DNA of 64,000 nt from Fodinibius sp. Rm-B-1B1-1 (GTDB lineage Bacteria; Bacteroidota; Rhodothermia; Balneolales; Balneolaceae). The stretch lies in contig NZ_JBCFYD010000001.1 in assembly GCF_038594945.1 (NCBI RefSeq), positions 1,054,001 to 1,118,000 on the forward strand, given 5' to 3'. Positions within the stretch are counted from its first letter, which is position 1, and every line of letters begins with the position of its first letter. Shown here piece after piece: positions 26,008 to 34,967 of the stretch. The translations under genes were made by a program, and so were the position numbers. The notes under the pieces are model-generated. The model saw only the letters and a list, made by a program, of their open reading frames with translations. It did not search any database and was not told where the DNA came from.

Positions 26008-26271
26008 ATGGAAGAATTAAATGGAACCATGATTTTCTGGTTTATTGCACTTGGTTTGGTGGCTGGGGCAATTGTTAAGGTGAGTATCTGGAAACAGGGA
26101 GTCGAGCTTCTTCCCAATCTTGGTTTCGGAGTAGCTGGTTCGGTAGTGATTGGGAGTATGGCCATAGTTATTGGCATGCCCGGAAGTTTGGCGTTTTCTT
26201 TTTTAGGCAGCTTAGCAGTACTGTTTATTTTGAATGTTTTTTATCTGCAGTCTGAGGAGCAACATGCCTGA
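26008..26271 (+). CDS. Small membrane protein, unknown
   Basis: 87 residues with three hydrophobic segments (about 8-22, 35-55 and 58-78) that are Gly- and Ala-rich, for example GFGVAGSVVIGSMAIVIGMPG. Size and Gly pattern recall the GlsB/YeaQ/YmgE family of stress-related small membrane proteins, but the resemblance is weak. It is divergent from dinB across the LexA-like site, although that site lies nearer dinB. A terminator follows about 100 bp later. Confidence 0.65.
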   Translation: MEELNGTMIFWFIALGLVAGAIVKVSIWKQGVELLPNLGFGVAGSVVIGSMAIVIGMPGSLAFSFLGSLAVLFILNVFYLQSEEQHA

Positions 26272-26372
26272 TCTCTGGAGTTGTTTTACGAACTATGAGT
26301 ATTTTCTGTAAGCGATTGGATTCTTTTCCAAATTTTACTTAATTGGAAACAGGGATTGTGATGAGTTGTATG

Positions 26373-26401
26373 GGGTTCTGGTTTCGGCCAGAACCCTTTT
26401 C
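26373..26401 (+). terminator. Rho-independent terminator
   Basis: Stem GGGTTCTGG (26373-26381) with CCAGAACCC (26388-26396), loop TTTCGG, then TTTT. It ends the transcript of the small membrane protein gene. Confidence 0.88.
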
Positions 26402-26474
26402 TATTTGTAGTTATTGTAACTTATGATTTTACGGGTCGTGTAAAAACGTAAGTTACGACCATATAGAAATAGTT

Positions 26475-27209
26475 ATGAGTAGTGATCAAGACCGTTCTCT
26501 CGAAGAGCTGAAAAGGTTAAACAAACAGTTCGACCAGCAGTTATCTGAGTTCAAAAAGTCGAAAAGCAGAAAACAAACCACATCCTGGAAAAGATTCTTT
26601 GTAAAGTTTCTGCTGCTTATTATGGGGCTGTTCTTACCATTCATTATTCTTGTCAGAACATCCGTCTATTTTTACCAGGATTATCAGGCTAATGGTTGGT
26701 TAGCTTTGGGGATAGGTTGTTCGGCAACAGTATTGTTGTTGATGGTTTATGGGGGCACTTTCATTTATAGGTTTGGGATAGGTAAAAGGGCGTTTCGCTT
26801 GTTTTCTCAGGGGATATTGGTATTGGTTGTTGCGTATGCCTTTTATGGGATGATGTACTATTCAAGCCTTAATACCAAAACGGATGAGATACATTCTTAC
26901 TATCGGTCCTTGCATCCAATTATACGTGTGGCGTTAACCACGGTAACATTAGCTAACAGTGATATGATTGTTACAGATATCCAACGGGTTCCCGAAGATT
27001 ACGACCGGATGGGCCTGCCTGAAAATGAGCAATCTTTGCATTATGTACAGTCTTCAGGTTATGTGCATGCTGTTGATTTGCGCACAAAGGGAAGGGCTGA
27101 ATGGCAAAACAATATACTTCGTTTAACATTTAGGATGTTAGGCCTATCTACCATTCGACATTATGGAACGGCCGATCATCTGCATGTATATTTATCTGTG
27201 CATAAATAA
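26475..27209 (+). CDS. Membrane-anchored protein of unknown function, faintly M15 peptidase-like C-terminus
   Basis: 244 residues. A charged N-terminal helix (1-38), three transmembrane segments (about 43-68, 75-100 and 108-128), then a soluble domain of about 110 residues. The soluble domain contains HYVQSSGYVHAVDL and, near the end, ADHLHVYL. The AVDL and HLHV pieces recall the zinc ligands of M15 DD-peptidases (SxHxxGxAxD, then HxH), but the spacing is not canonical. Function is therefore open; envelope location is likely. Confidence 0.6.
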   Translation: MSSDQDRSLEELKRLNKQFDQQLSEFKKSKSRKQTTSWKRFFVKFLLLIMGLFLPFIILVRTSVYFYQDYQANGWLALGIGCSATVLLLMVYGGTFIYRFGIGKRAFRLFSQGILVLVVAYAFYGMMYYSSLNTKTDEIHSYYRSLHPIIRVALTTVTLANSDMIVTDIQRVPEDYDRMGLPENEQSLHYVQSSGYVHAVDLRTKGRAEWQNNILRLTFRMLGLSTIRHYGTADHLHVYLSVHK

Positions 27210-27294
27210 ACTTTCTTGGGCTGTTTTAAAATATTTGCTTTACATTATACGTACAAATGTAAACTAAGGAAAAGAGAGGGGGGCAGGCATTCTT

Positions 27295-27819
27295 ATGAAA
27301 AAGAAATCGACATATTCGATTTGGTTAGAACCCACTGGTGATGTTGCGTATAATTATAAGCAGCGAATAAAAAAATTGAGCGAAAAACATGGAACCCCAA
27401 AATTTTCGCCCCATATAACGCTGGTAGGGGGACTTGAAGCAACAAATGCAGAATTGGTCCCATTGATAGATACATTGGCATCATCCGTAACACCATTTAG
27501 CCTTACTCTTACTAAGGCCGGATATTTAAACACTTTTTATCAAGCACTTTTTATTCATATTGCAGAAAACGAACAGCTTTTAAATTTGCGAAAAAATGCT
27601 TGCCAGCTATTCGATTGTAACAAAAATGAGGAGTATATGCCTCATTTAAGCTTGCTTTATGGAGAATTATCCTCAAAAGAGAAAGAGGTGATTCTTAATA
27701 ACATAGGGCGGGAATTTTATACTGATTTTATGGTGAAAAAGGTTGTTCTGATGAATACAGATGGAACACCCCCAAGGTGGAGAAAAGTTCATACATCAAT
27801 GTTTAAACAGGCAGAATAA
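27295..27819 (+). CDS. 2H phosphoesterase, cyclic phosphodiesterase-like
   Basis: 174 residues with the two HxS/T motifs of the 2H family: FSPHITLVGG (about 38-47) and YMPHLSLLYG (about 114-123). The order and spacing fit the cyclic nucleotide phosphodiesterase (Cpd1) branch, which opens ADP-ribose 1'',2''-cyclic phosphate or nucleoside 2',3'-cyclic phosphates. Cytoplasmic. No RNA ligase or tRNA-splicing gene adjoins, so the physiological role is unclear. Confidence 0.82.
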   Translation: MKKKSTYSIWLEPTGDVAYNYKQRIKKLSEKHGTPKFSPHITLVGGLEATNAELVPLIDTLASSVTPFSLTLTKAGYLNTFYQALFIHIAENEQLLNLRKNACQLFDCNKNEEYMPHLSLLYGELSSKEKEVILNNIGREFYTDFMVKKVVLMNTDGTPPRWRKVHTSMFKQAE

Positions 27820-27910
27820 AATGTTGACACTCTGTAATAATATTGCGATTGTCGATCATAACATGAATGGATAACAGCAGCTTTTTTCATTATTAAGAAG
27901 GTATTTTCGT

Positions 27911-29314
27911 ATGTCAGATTATGAATTTTTTGATCAGGTAAATAAAGGGTTCGATCGTGCCGCTAAGTATTCCGAATATGATCAGGGACTATTAGATCAG
28001 ATAAAAATATGTAATAACGTTTATCACATTACATTTCCGCTTGAGCGTGACGATGGATCTATAAAGGTGATACATGGATGGCGGGTAGAGCACAGTCACC
28101 ATAAGTTGCCAACCAAGGGAGGTATTCGGTTTAGCACGACTGTGAATGAAGATGAAACTATGGCATTGGCAGCATTGATGACCTACAAATGTGCCGTGGT
28201 TGATGTTCCCTTTGGAGGTGCAAAAGGCGGGATTAAAATTGAGAGATCGGAATATTCGGATGCGGAAATTGAACGTATTACGCGTCGTTATACGTATGAG
28301 TTGATCAAGAAGGATTTCTTAGGTCCGGGATCGGATGTGCCGGCTCCAGATTATGGTACGGGCGCTCGTGAGATGGGATGGGTTCTCGATACCTACCGCC
28401 AGTTAAAATCTGATATTAATGCCGAAGCATGTGTAACGGGTAAGCCGATTCCCCAAGGCGGGGTGCGCGGACGTACCGAAGCTACTGGACGTGGCGTTTA
28501 TTTTGGGGTTCGAGAAGCGTGCCAGAATAAAGAAGATATGAAAGAGCTGGGGCTTGAACCCGGTTTGGAAGGCAAGACATTTGTTATTCAAGGGCTTGGA
28601 AATGTTGGTTATCATGCCGCTCAAAATATGATTCAGGGTGGAGCTGTTTTGGTAGGTGTTGCTGAAATTGAGGGCTCAATTTATGATTCAGGTGGTATCG
28701 ATCTTGAGGCTCTAATGGAGTACCGCGATGAAACGGGTTCCATTATGGGATTTAATGATACTAAGGCATTTGAAGATAATACCGCTGTATTAAAGGCGGA
28801 ATGCGATATTTTGATTCCAGCAGCGCTCGAAAATCAGTTGCATGCCGATAATGCTCCTGATATTAAAGCAAAAATAATTGGTGAAGCAGCCAACGGACCT
28901 ACAACTGACGAAGCACATAATATTCTCAAAGAAAAAGGTGCCCTCATTATTCCGGATAGTTATCTCAATGCCGGTGGTGTTACGGTCTCGTACTTTGAAT
29001 GGCTGAAAAACCTATCGCATGTTCGCTTTGGTCGTATGGAAAAACGCTTTGAAGAAAGTAGCTATCGCAAGATATTGAATGTTATTGAAAACATATCTGA
29101 CCGAACCTTTACGGAGGAGGAGATGGGCGTCTTAGCTCAAGGGGCTGACGAAAAAGACCTCGTTGATTCGGGATTGGAGGAGACAATGATTAATGCCTAT
29201 AACGAACTTAATGAACTACGCAAAAGGCACGATATTGATCTTAGAACAGCAGCCTTTTTAAGTGCTATCGATAAAGTGGGTATCATCTATAACCAGATGG
29301 GTATTTTTCCATAA
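27911..29314 (+). CDS. gdhA: Glu/Leu/Phe/Val dehydrogenase, glutamate dehydrogenase
   Basis: 467 residues. KLPTKGGIRF and FGGAKGGI contribute the catalytic Lys residues (Lys69, Lys93 and Lys105 region); GPGSDVPAPDYGT carries the catalytic Asp; GLGNVG is the dinucleotide loop. It interconverts glutamate with 2-oxoglutarate and ammonia. It is longer than most 420-residue bacterial NAD-type enzymes owing to an extended C-terminal helical region. A 32-residue membrane ORF and a sodium symporter follow. Confidence 0.94.
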   Translation: MSDYEFFDQVNKGFDRAAKYSEYDQGLLDQIKICNNVYHITFPLERDDGSIKVIHGWRVEHSHHKLPTKGGIRFSTTVNEDETMALAALMTYKCAVVDVPFGGAKGGIKIERSEYSDAEIERITRRYTYELIKKDFLGPGSDVPAPDYGTGAREMGWVLDTYRQLKSDINAEACVTGKPIPQGGVRGRTEATGRGVYFGVREACQNKEDMKELGLEPGLEGKTFVIQGLGNVGYHAAQNMIQGGAVLVGVAEIEGSIYDSGGIDLEALMEYRDETGSIMGFNDTKAFEDNTAVLKAECDILIPAALENQLHADNAPDIKAKIIGEAANGPTTDEAHNILKEKGALIIPDSYLNAGGVTVSYFEWLKNLSHVRFGRMEKRFEESSYRKILNVIENISDRTFTEEEMGVLAQGADEKDLVDSGLEETMINAYNELNELRKRHDIDLRTAAFLSAIDKVGIIYNQMGIFP

Positions 29315-29357
29315 TTGATAGTACTTTAGTACCCTCAGGTTTGGATTAATTACTGTT

Positions 29358-29456
29358 ATGAGTTCGTTCACCCTTATCATGTTTGTGGTACCGATCCTGA
29401 TTATCGGTTTATCCATCGTATTATCTTATCGAATAAAATTTAGTGACGATGGATGA
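29358..29456 (+). CDS. 32-residue membrane microprotein overlapping a symporter gene
   Basis: ATG at 29358, stop TGA at 29454-29456; product MSSFTLIMFVVPILIIGLSI followed by VLSYRIKFSDDG. One transmembrane helix with a short basic then acidic cytoplasmic tail. Its last 8 bases overlap the ATG (29449) of the SSS symporter, implying translational coupling. Tiny membrane proteins encoded just before SSS symporters are known in other bacteria as accessory subunits, so a partner role is inferred. No homologue can be checked here. Confidence 0.55.
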   Translation: MSSFTLIMFVVPILIIGLSIVLSYRIKFSDDG

Positions 29457-30939
29457 AACGCAGGCCATTTCGCTGGCGGTAGATGAGTATGCCGTCGGGG
29501 CTTTTATCGGATATCTGGTGTTATTATTTGGCATCGGTATTTATTCATCCCGTTTTTCGTCTGAGGGAATCAGCGAATTTTTTATTGGCGGACGCCAGAT
29601 GAACCGATTTGTTGTAGCCCTGTCGGCTGTGGTCTCGGGTCGGAGTGCCTGGCTTTTGGTAGGGGTAACCGGCATGGCGTATGCCCAGGGTGCCACAGCA
29701 GTATGGGCGGTGATGGGGTATGTCATCGTTGAACTGTTTCTTTTTCTGTATTACGCAAGGCGACTCCGAAACTTTTCTGAGGCCTATAACTGTATTACGG
29801 TACCTGACTTTTTTGCCGAGCGATTTAATGATAAAAACGGCTACCTACGCATTGCACTTGTAGTAGTATTCTTGATTTTTATGATCAGCTACGTGTCGGC
29901 GCAGTTTGTGGCCGGTGGAAAAGCATTTGCATCCAGCTTTGGCCTAACGCAAACCAATGGTGTTATTCTCACCGCCGTAATTATTATGGGATATACGGTT
30001 CTGGGTGGATTTTTAGCGGTGAGCCTTACCGATATGTTCCAGGCTATATTTATGGTGTTTGCGCTGGTGGTTCTTCCCTTTATTGCAATTTGGGATGCTG
30101 GAGGTCTCTCGCAGGTATTATCACAGTTGGGCAGTATGGAAGCCGGGTTTGTCGATCCATTAGCCATTGGATTTGGTGGGTTACTTGGTTTCCTGGGGAT
30201 TGGTTTAGGGTCACCGGGTAACCCTCATATTCTGTCTCGTTATATGTCTATTGATGATCCCAAGCAGCTACGGTGGTCAGCAGTTATTGGTACCATCTGG
30301 AATGTGTTGATGGGATGGGGCGCTATATTTATTGGATTGGCAGGCCGCGTTTATTTTCCCGAAGCAGAACTATTACCAGCTGCGGACACAGAAAATCTCT
30401 ATCCTGCTTTAGCACAACAGCATTTGCATCCCGTAATTTTTGGAGTGGTAGTTGCTTCCATTTTTGCGGCCATTATGTCCACGGCCGATTCGCAGCTGTT
30501 AGTTGCAGCTTCATCAGTTGTCCGGGATTTGTATGACAAGATCATTAAAAAGGGACAGCAGATTACGCAGCAGAAATTAGTGCTTTATAGCCGTATCGTT
30601 GTGGTTGTGCTTGTAGCAATATCGCTACTATTTAGCTTGATTGCCCAAGAGTTGGTCTTTTGGCTCGTACTTTTTGCATGGGCAGGGTTAGGTGCTGCTA
30701 TTGGTCCCACGTCAATTCTCGCGCTGTATTGGAGGGGGACCACACGCAAAGGCATTTTTGCAGGCTTGATTACGGGGACGTTGGTAACCATTGGGTGGTA
30801 TTATGTGCCGGTGTTAAAGGATAACCTGTATGAATTGATACCCGCTTTTGTATTAAGCTTATTTGCTACGTGGGCTGTAAGTCGATTTACCCAGAAGCCA
30901 TCAAATATTGAAGAGGTATTTGTAGAGTTTGATAAGTAG
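29449..30939 (+). CDS. Sodium:solute symporter (SSS family)
   Basis: 496 residues from ATG 29449 (a GTG two codons earlier is possible). About 13 transmembrane helices. The N-terminal SEFFIGGRQMNRFVVALSAV, the SGRSAWLLVG stretch and GSPGNPHILSRYMS (the counterpart of the G-x-PH motif of PutP) place it in the proline/PutP-like branch of SSS. The Na2-site Ser/Thr region IMSTADSQLLVAAS is intact. The substrate could be proline or another osmolyte; next to gdhA, an amino acid is plausible. It ends 9 bp from the stop of the convergent transglutaminase-like gene. Confidence 0.9.
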   Translation: MDETQAISLAVDEYAVGAFIGYLVLLFGIGIYSSRFSSEGISEFFIGGRQMNRFVVALSAVVSGRSAWLLVGVTGMAYAQGATAVWAVMGYVIVELFLFLYYARRLRNFSEAYNCITVPDFFAERFNDKNGYLRIALVVVFLIFMISYVSAQFVAGGKAFASSFGLTQTNGVILTAVIIMGYTVLGGFLAVSLTDMFQAIFMVFALVVLPFIAIWDAGGLSQVLSQLGSMEAGFVDPLAIGFGGLLGFLGIGLGSPGNPHILSRYMSIDDPKQLRWSAVIGTIWNVLMGWGAIFIGLAGRVYFPEAELLPAADTENLYPALAQQHLHPVIFGVVVASIFAAIMSTADSQLLVAASSVVRDLYDKIIKKGQQITQQKLVLYSRIVVVVLVAISLLFSLIAQELVFWLVLFAWAGLGAAIGPTSILALYWRGTTRKGIFAGLITGTLVTIGWYYVPVLKDNLYELIPAFVLSLFATWAVSRFTQKPSNIEEVFVEFDK

Positions 30940-30948
30940 TGGATAGAC

Positions 30949-32598
30949 TTAAAGGTCAAATATTTCGCTCGGTTTTGTGTTTCGGTATTGGGGCATGATA
31001 ATTCCGACATCAGCGCCAAAATAAGTTGGGTCAGATACGTAATAGCGTTTTCCCTCATGGATGATGGGTTCATTAACACGGTCCCCGGAGGGTTCTTGTC
31101 CAGAGGGAAAATGAACAGCAATGGTGAGGTGCTTGGGATATCGCAGCACAAGGTAGTCCAAGTCTGTTAGTTCATTGAGCAAATAACCAAACATAATCGA
31201 TCGGTCATCACAGTCCGATGCCGGGTAGTAAATGGTTTCAACCGGAAACATCTTCTTTTCGTAATTAAATTGATCCCTGTCGGTTTCATATTCAAAAGAG
31301 CGTTGAGTAAAGCGAAGTAGTAAATTAACCTGTTCCAGGATCGATTTCCCCTGTAACAACGGCCGCAAAGATTTGACTAATTGGGTATATGTTTCTCCCT
31401 CAAAGTTACTATTAAAATAGAGATCTAAGCCGGCTTGTGGATATTCTTTAAAGTAGTTTATGGCTTTCATATCAACGGGCAGGCTAATCTTGTAGGTGGA
31501 ATCTCGAAAAGTGAATTGCAGGTCTCTTTGTTGTTTTTCTTGTGGGAAGGGAGGGAAGCCATCAAATAACAGGTCGAGTGATTTCTTTTGGCCCTTGCCA
31601 TGACTACCCTGATAGGTATAAAAGCTTGAGGGGAGTTCAGGATTATCTTTATCAAATTTCAGGTTATAATATCGGGTTCCATCTATAGTTGCTGATTTTT
31701 GATAAGTGTGTGGCGTTGCTGCAACAAGTACATAGAGTTCCGATTCTTTATAGGCAATTTTTGTATCAAAATTTGATTGGGTAAGCATAAACCACGTGAA
31801 TAAAACAGCTTCGTTTGTCCCTGGCCCATAAATTTGAGACCCTATATTGTTTAATAGTTGCGCATATCCATAATCATTTAATGATAGCTGAGATCGCACT
31901 TGTTGTATTTGTGTAAGAAAAGATGGATAGTCTTTTGTACTTAAGTGTTTCCAAAAGTCAGCAATAGCTTTTTGGTTAACCTGGTTTCCCAATTGTTTTT
32001 CATAGGCAGCGTAATATTTATAATCAATGGGGATCCCAAAATAATTTAATTGCTTTGCGTGAATCTCTGCTTGTTCAATATTAGGGGTAAAGTTCGGGGA
32101 AATGCCTTTGGATGGATTAACCCCTACTGATTTTTTAGTGTTTGGTTTATCTTTATGTGAAGCCGTTTGGGATTGGTTATTTTGATTTTGTCGTAAATCG
32201 GAAGTTGTATTTTTCTTTTTATTATCAGCAGAAGTACGTTTTTCAGTTTTTTGAATAGTCTTGTTCTGTTGGTTGCCCGTAGCAGGGTCTTTGCGTTCTT
32301 TTGACTTTTGAGGTTTGGGAGTAGGAGGCGATGGTTTTTCTACCGAAGGAATAGTTTTTGGTTTAGGTTCTTCGTAGAAGTCGGGACTATTTTGAGATTT
32401 AAAATCTTCCCATTCTTTTTGCAGGGTCTCATAAAACTCTTTGTCATATTCATTTTGAAACTCGTCAAACTCATTGAGGTAATTTTTCTTCCATTCCTCA
32501 AAGTCTTGTGCCTGGGCAACATTCGTTGTAATCCCAAAGACGAGTAACACTATTACCAAGCGTAAAAAATTATATAGCATATTAGGCTGGAACATCAT
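30949..32598 (-). CDS. Secreted transglutaminase-fold protein with acidic/aromatic N-terminal module
   Basis: 549 residues. Signal peptide (cleavage near AQA, residue 30, no lipobox). Next comes a helical segment with regularly spaced Trp/Phe/Tyr among Glu and Lys (about 32-68, for example FEEWKKNYLNEFDEF), then a low-complexity Pro/Lys/Gln/Asn linker (75-170). The C-terminal part is a papain/transglutaminase-like domain with Cys463 (ASDCDDRS), His496 (TIAVHF) and Asp523 (VSDPTY) as the likely triad. It may cleave or cross-link peptides in the periplasm. Divergent from the lpoB-like lipoprotein cluster, whose terminal transglycosylase has a similar N-terminal helical segment. Confidence 0.8.
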   Translation of the reverse strand: MMFQPNMLYNFLRLVIVLLVFGITTNVAQAQDFEEWKKNYLNEFDEFQNEYDKEFYETLQKEWEDFKSQNSPDFYEEPKPKTIPSVEKPSPPTPKPQKSKERKDPATGNQQNKTIQKTEKRTSADNKKKNTTSDLRQNQNNQSQTASHKDKPNTKKSVGVNPSKGISPNFTPNIEQAEIHAKQLNYFGIPIDYKYYAAYEKQLGNQVNQKAIADFWKHLSTKDYPSFLTQIQQVRSQLSLNDYGYAQLLNNIGSQIYGPGTNEAVLFTWFMLTQSNFDTKIAYKESELYVLVAATPHTYQKSATIDGTRYYNLKFDKDNPELPSSFYTYQGSHGKGQKKSLDLLFDGFPPFPQEKQQRDLQFTFRDSTYKISLPVDMKAINYFKEYPQAGLDLYFNSNFEGETYTQLVKSLRPLLQGKSILEQVNLLLRFTQRSFEYETDRDQFNYEKKMFPVETIYYPASDCDDRSIMFGYLLNELTDLDYLVLRYPKHLTIAVHFPSGQEPSGDRVNEPIIHEGKRYYVSDPTYFGADVGIIMPQYRNTKPSEIFDL

Positions 32599-32865
32599 AG
32601 TTGTCTCCCCCTCATTAAAGATGAATTATTCGAATAAATAGTAACATCAAAGATTCAGAGTTACAAAATTTAATAGAGCGGGTATGTGTATTGTTAAATG
32701 AGGATTGCTGCTTTAGGGGATTCTTACCAAAGTATAATAGGCGTTTGGCTAAGAAAATGAGTCAGAAGTAGGATTTTAATTTGAAATCTTATATTAAAAA
32801 TCGCATGTTCACAGGTGATTAAAAGTAACGGGTACAACCATAAATAAATTTAAGAGAGTCACCTT

Positions 32866-33462
32866 ATGGCCTTATCACGAATTATTATTGGTACAATTTT
32901 AGCAGGATTTCTTCTTTGGGGTTGCAGTCCCTCACAAAGTGTACAACGGGTAGATCCCAACTCCCAGTCCGATCTCTCGGGAAAATGGAATGACACTGAT
33001 GCACGGATGGTGGCAGAGGATATGACTTCTGATATCTTATCAGCTGCTTGGTTGCAGAATGTAGAATCTCCGGTTTTGATTGTTGGAGGTATCCGTAATA
33101 ATACAAGCGAGCATATCCGAACGGATATTTTTATTAAAGAAATGGAACGAGCTATTGTTAATAGTCAGAAAGTAGAGATTGTTGCAGATCCGGAACAGCG
33201 AGAGCAAATAAGGGCAGAACGGGATGATCAGCAACAGCATGCCACCTATGAATCAGCGGCTTCTCTTGCTCGGGAGTTGGGAGCAGATTATATGCTTGTT
33301 GGAAACATAGATGCAAATATTGATAAGAATTTAGATGGAACGCGGGCTGCTAAGTTTTATACGGTTAACCTTGAGTTGATAAATGTTGAGTCTAACAGGA
33401 AGGCTTGGATAGGAAATAAAAAAATTAAGAAAATGATTGAGCGAAATAAGGTAAAGTGGTAA
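32866..33462 (+). CDS. lpoB: LpoB-like penicillin-binding protein activator lipoprotein
   Basis: 198 residues. Lipobox LLWGC with Cys20. The mature domain follows the LpoB family pattern: DARMVAEDMTSDIL (about 45-58), PVLIVGGIRNNTSEHI, FIKEMERAIVNS, LGADYMLVGNI and YTVNLELINVESNRKAWIG. In E. coli LpoB is an outer-membrane lipoprotein that reaches through the peptidoglycan to activate PBP1b. No PBP gene is in the window. First gene of a cluster of five envelope genes. The 267-bp gap upstream (32599-32865) is the divergent promoter region shared with the transglutaminase-like gene; nothing specific was recognised there. Confidence 0.85.
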   Translation: MALSRIIIGTILAGFLLWGCSPSQSVQRVDPNSQSDLSGKWNDTDARMVAEDMTSDILSAAWLQNVESPVLIVGGIRNNTSEHIRTDIFIKEMERAIVNSQKVEIVADPEQREQIRAERDDQQQHATYESAASLARELGADYMLVGNIDANIDKNLDGTRAAKFYTVNLELINVESNRKAWIGNKKIKKMIERNKVKW

Positions 33463-33618
33463 GTCATTCATTGTCACTGAGTTTAGCACGATAGTTATCA
33501 GTATGTGGCACGATGTGTCGCAATCATTCAAGAGAGAGTAAGCATGGGGTGGTTCAGTTGGCAGGGGTTTAATTGCCTTCTAAAGTTAATTGGCAAAAAA
33601 TATGAGTGATCAATTATT

Positions 33619-34941
33619 ATGTTAGGAGGTCGCGTTAAAAGAATCTTGATACTCTTCGTTTTGGCCGGTCTTATTACGGGATGCGGGTCACAAAAGTTGA
33701 TGAATGGCCAAAAACAAATGAGAACGTCTTTTCAGTCGGGTGATTATGAACGTGCTGATTTTATAGCCGATAGCTTAAAAGAGAATGAGATTTACGAGGA
33801 AAAAGATCGTGTGCTTTATGCTCTCGAAAAGGGAACTATTAATTACTTTAAGGGAGATTATGAACAGAGTGTGGAGTCTTTTACCAATGCCGAAGAATAT
33901 ATAGACCAGTTTTTTAGCAAAAGTATAAAGACTGGAATTGGTGCCTTTTTGAGCAATGATACCCAGCTTAACTATAACGGAGAGGTGTATGAGGATGTGT
34001 ATTTAAATGGTTTTAAAAGCCTGGGATACTTGAAAATGGATGACTTCCAGGGGGCCATGGTCGAAGCACGTCGAATAACGGAGAAATTAGAAGAGGCCGA
34101 ACAAAAGTATGGTGAGTATGCGACTTCAATGGCCGAATCGGATACAACAGATCAGAATATTAAATGGGAGGCGGGTACCTCAAGCATTCATGCAAGTCCT
34201 CTAAGCCATTATATTGCAAGCGCCCTTCATGCCAAAGCGGGAGAAGAAGATGGGGCACGTATTGAAATGGATAACCTTAAAGAGGCGATAAAGAATCATC
34301 AGGCTATGCCGGATTCGAAGCTTAAATTCGACTCGTCTTTTGCTAAGGTTCAGCGACCAGATACTTACAATACAATGTTAATGGCTTTTTGCGGAAGTGC
34401 TCCTGATAAGGTTAATATTAGTATCAATACTGATATCAACAGAGATGGGAAGGGGGTAAAGATTGCCATTCCCAAATTAGTAATGCAGCCCTCTTCGGTA
34501 AGTGTGATTGAAGCTGTTGTAAATGATACGATGCGAACGGAGCTCAAAATTATTGAAGAAATGGATAAGGTCGCTCGGGAAACATTTGAAATTAAAAAAC
34601 CTATTATTATTGCCCGGGCCACAATCAGGGGGATTTTAAAATCTGTTGCCCAGAAAGGTATCACAGATATGGTAGAAGATGAATATGGTGAAGTGGCAGG
34701 AAGCATAGCCGGTTTTTTAGGAGGAAGAGCGCGGGAAGCATCCGAACAGGCTGATCTTAGGGGATGGCAAACGATGCCGGGGAAGATTTACACCAACGTT
34801 ATAAAACTGTCTGCCGGAAAGCATGATGTTACATTTAATTACTACTCTTCAGCTGGTGAATTACTTTATTCTGAGGCGCGAAATATAACGATAAATGAAC
34901 GGGAGCGCCTTGAACCGATAGCTTCTATTTATTCAAATTAG
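33619..34941 (+). CDS. COG3014-family lipoprotein, TPR-like
   Basis: 440 residues. Lipobox LITGC with Cys22. The first 240 residues are TPR-like helical repeats (DYERADFIADSL, then FKGDYEQSVESF, LKMDDFQGAMVEA); the C-terminal half is a beta-rich domain with RGWQTMPGKIYTNVIKL near the end, the pattern of COG3014. The family is uncharacterised but often sits beside LpoB and LPP20 genes in other bacteria, as here. A hydrophobic Ala/Gly stretch (VAGSIAGFLGG) at about 355 is not long enough to be a sure membrane helix. Confidence 0.82.
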   Translation: MLGGRVKRILILFVLAGLITGCGSQKLMNGQKQMRTSFQSGDYERADFIADSLKENEIYEEKDRVLYALEKGTINYFKGDYEQSVESFTNAEEYIDQFFSKSIKTGIGAFLSNDTQLNYNGEVYEDVYLNGFKSLGYLKMDDFQGAMVEARRITEKLEEAEQKYGEYATSMAESDTTDQNIKWEAGTSSIHASPLSHYIASALHAKAGEEDGARIEMDNLKEAIKNHQAMPDSKLKFDSSFAKVQRPDTYNTMLMAFCGSAPDKVNISINTDINRDGKGVKIAIPKLVMQPSSVSVIEAVVNDTMRTELKIIEEMDKVARETFEIKKPIIIARATIRGILKSVAQKGITDMVEDEYGEVAGSIAGFLGGRAREASEQADLRGWQTMPGKIYTNVIKLSAGKHDVTFNYYSSAGELLYSEARNITINERERLEPIASIYSN

Positions 34942-34967
34942 AAACATGTTGAATTAAGTAATCTCTT

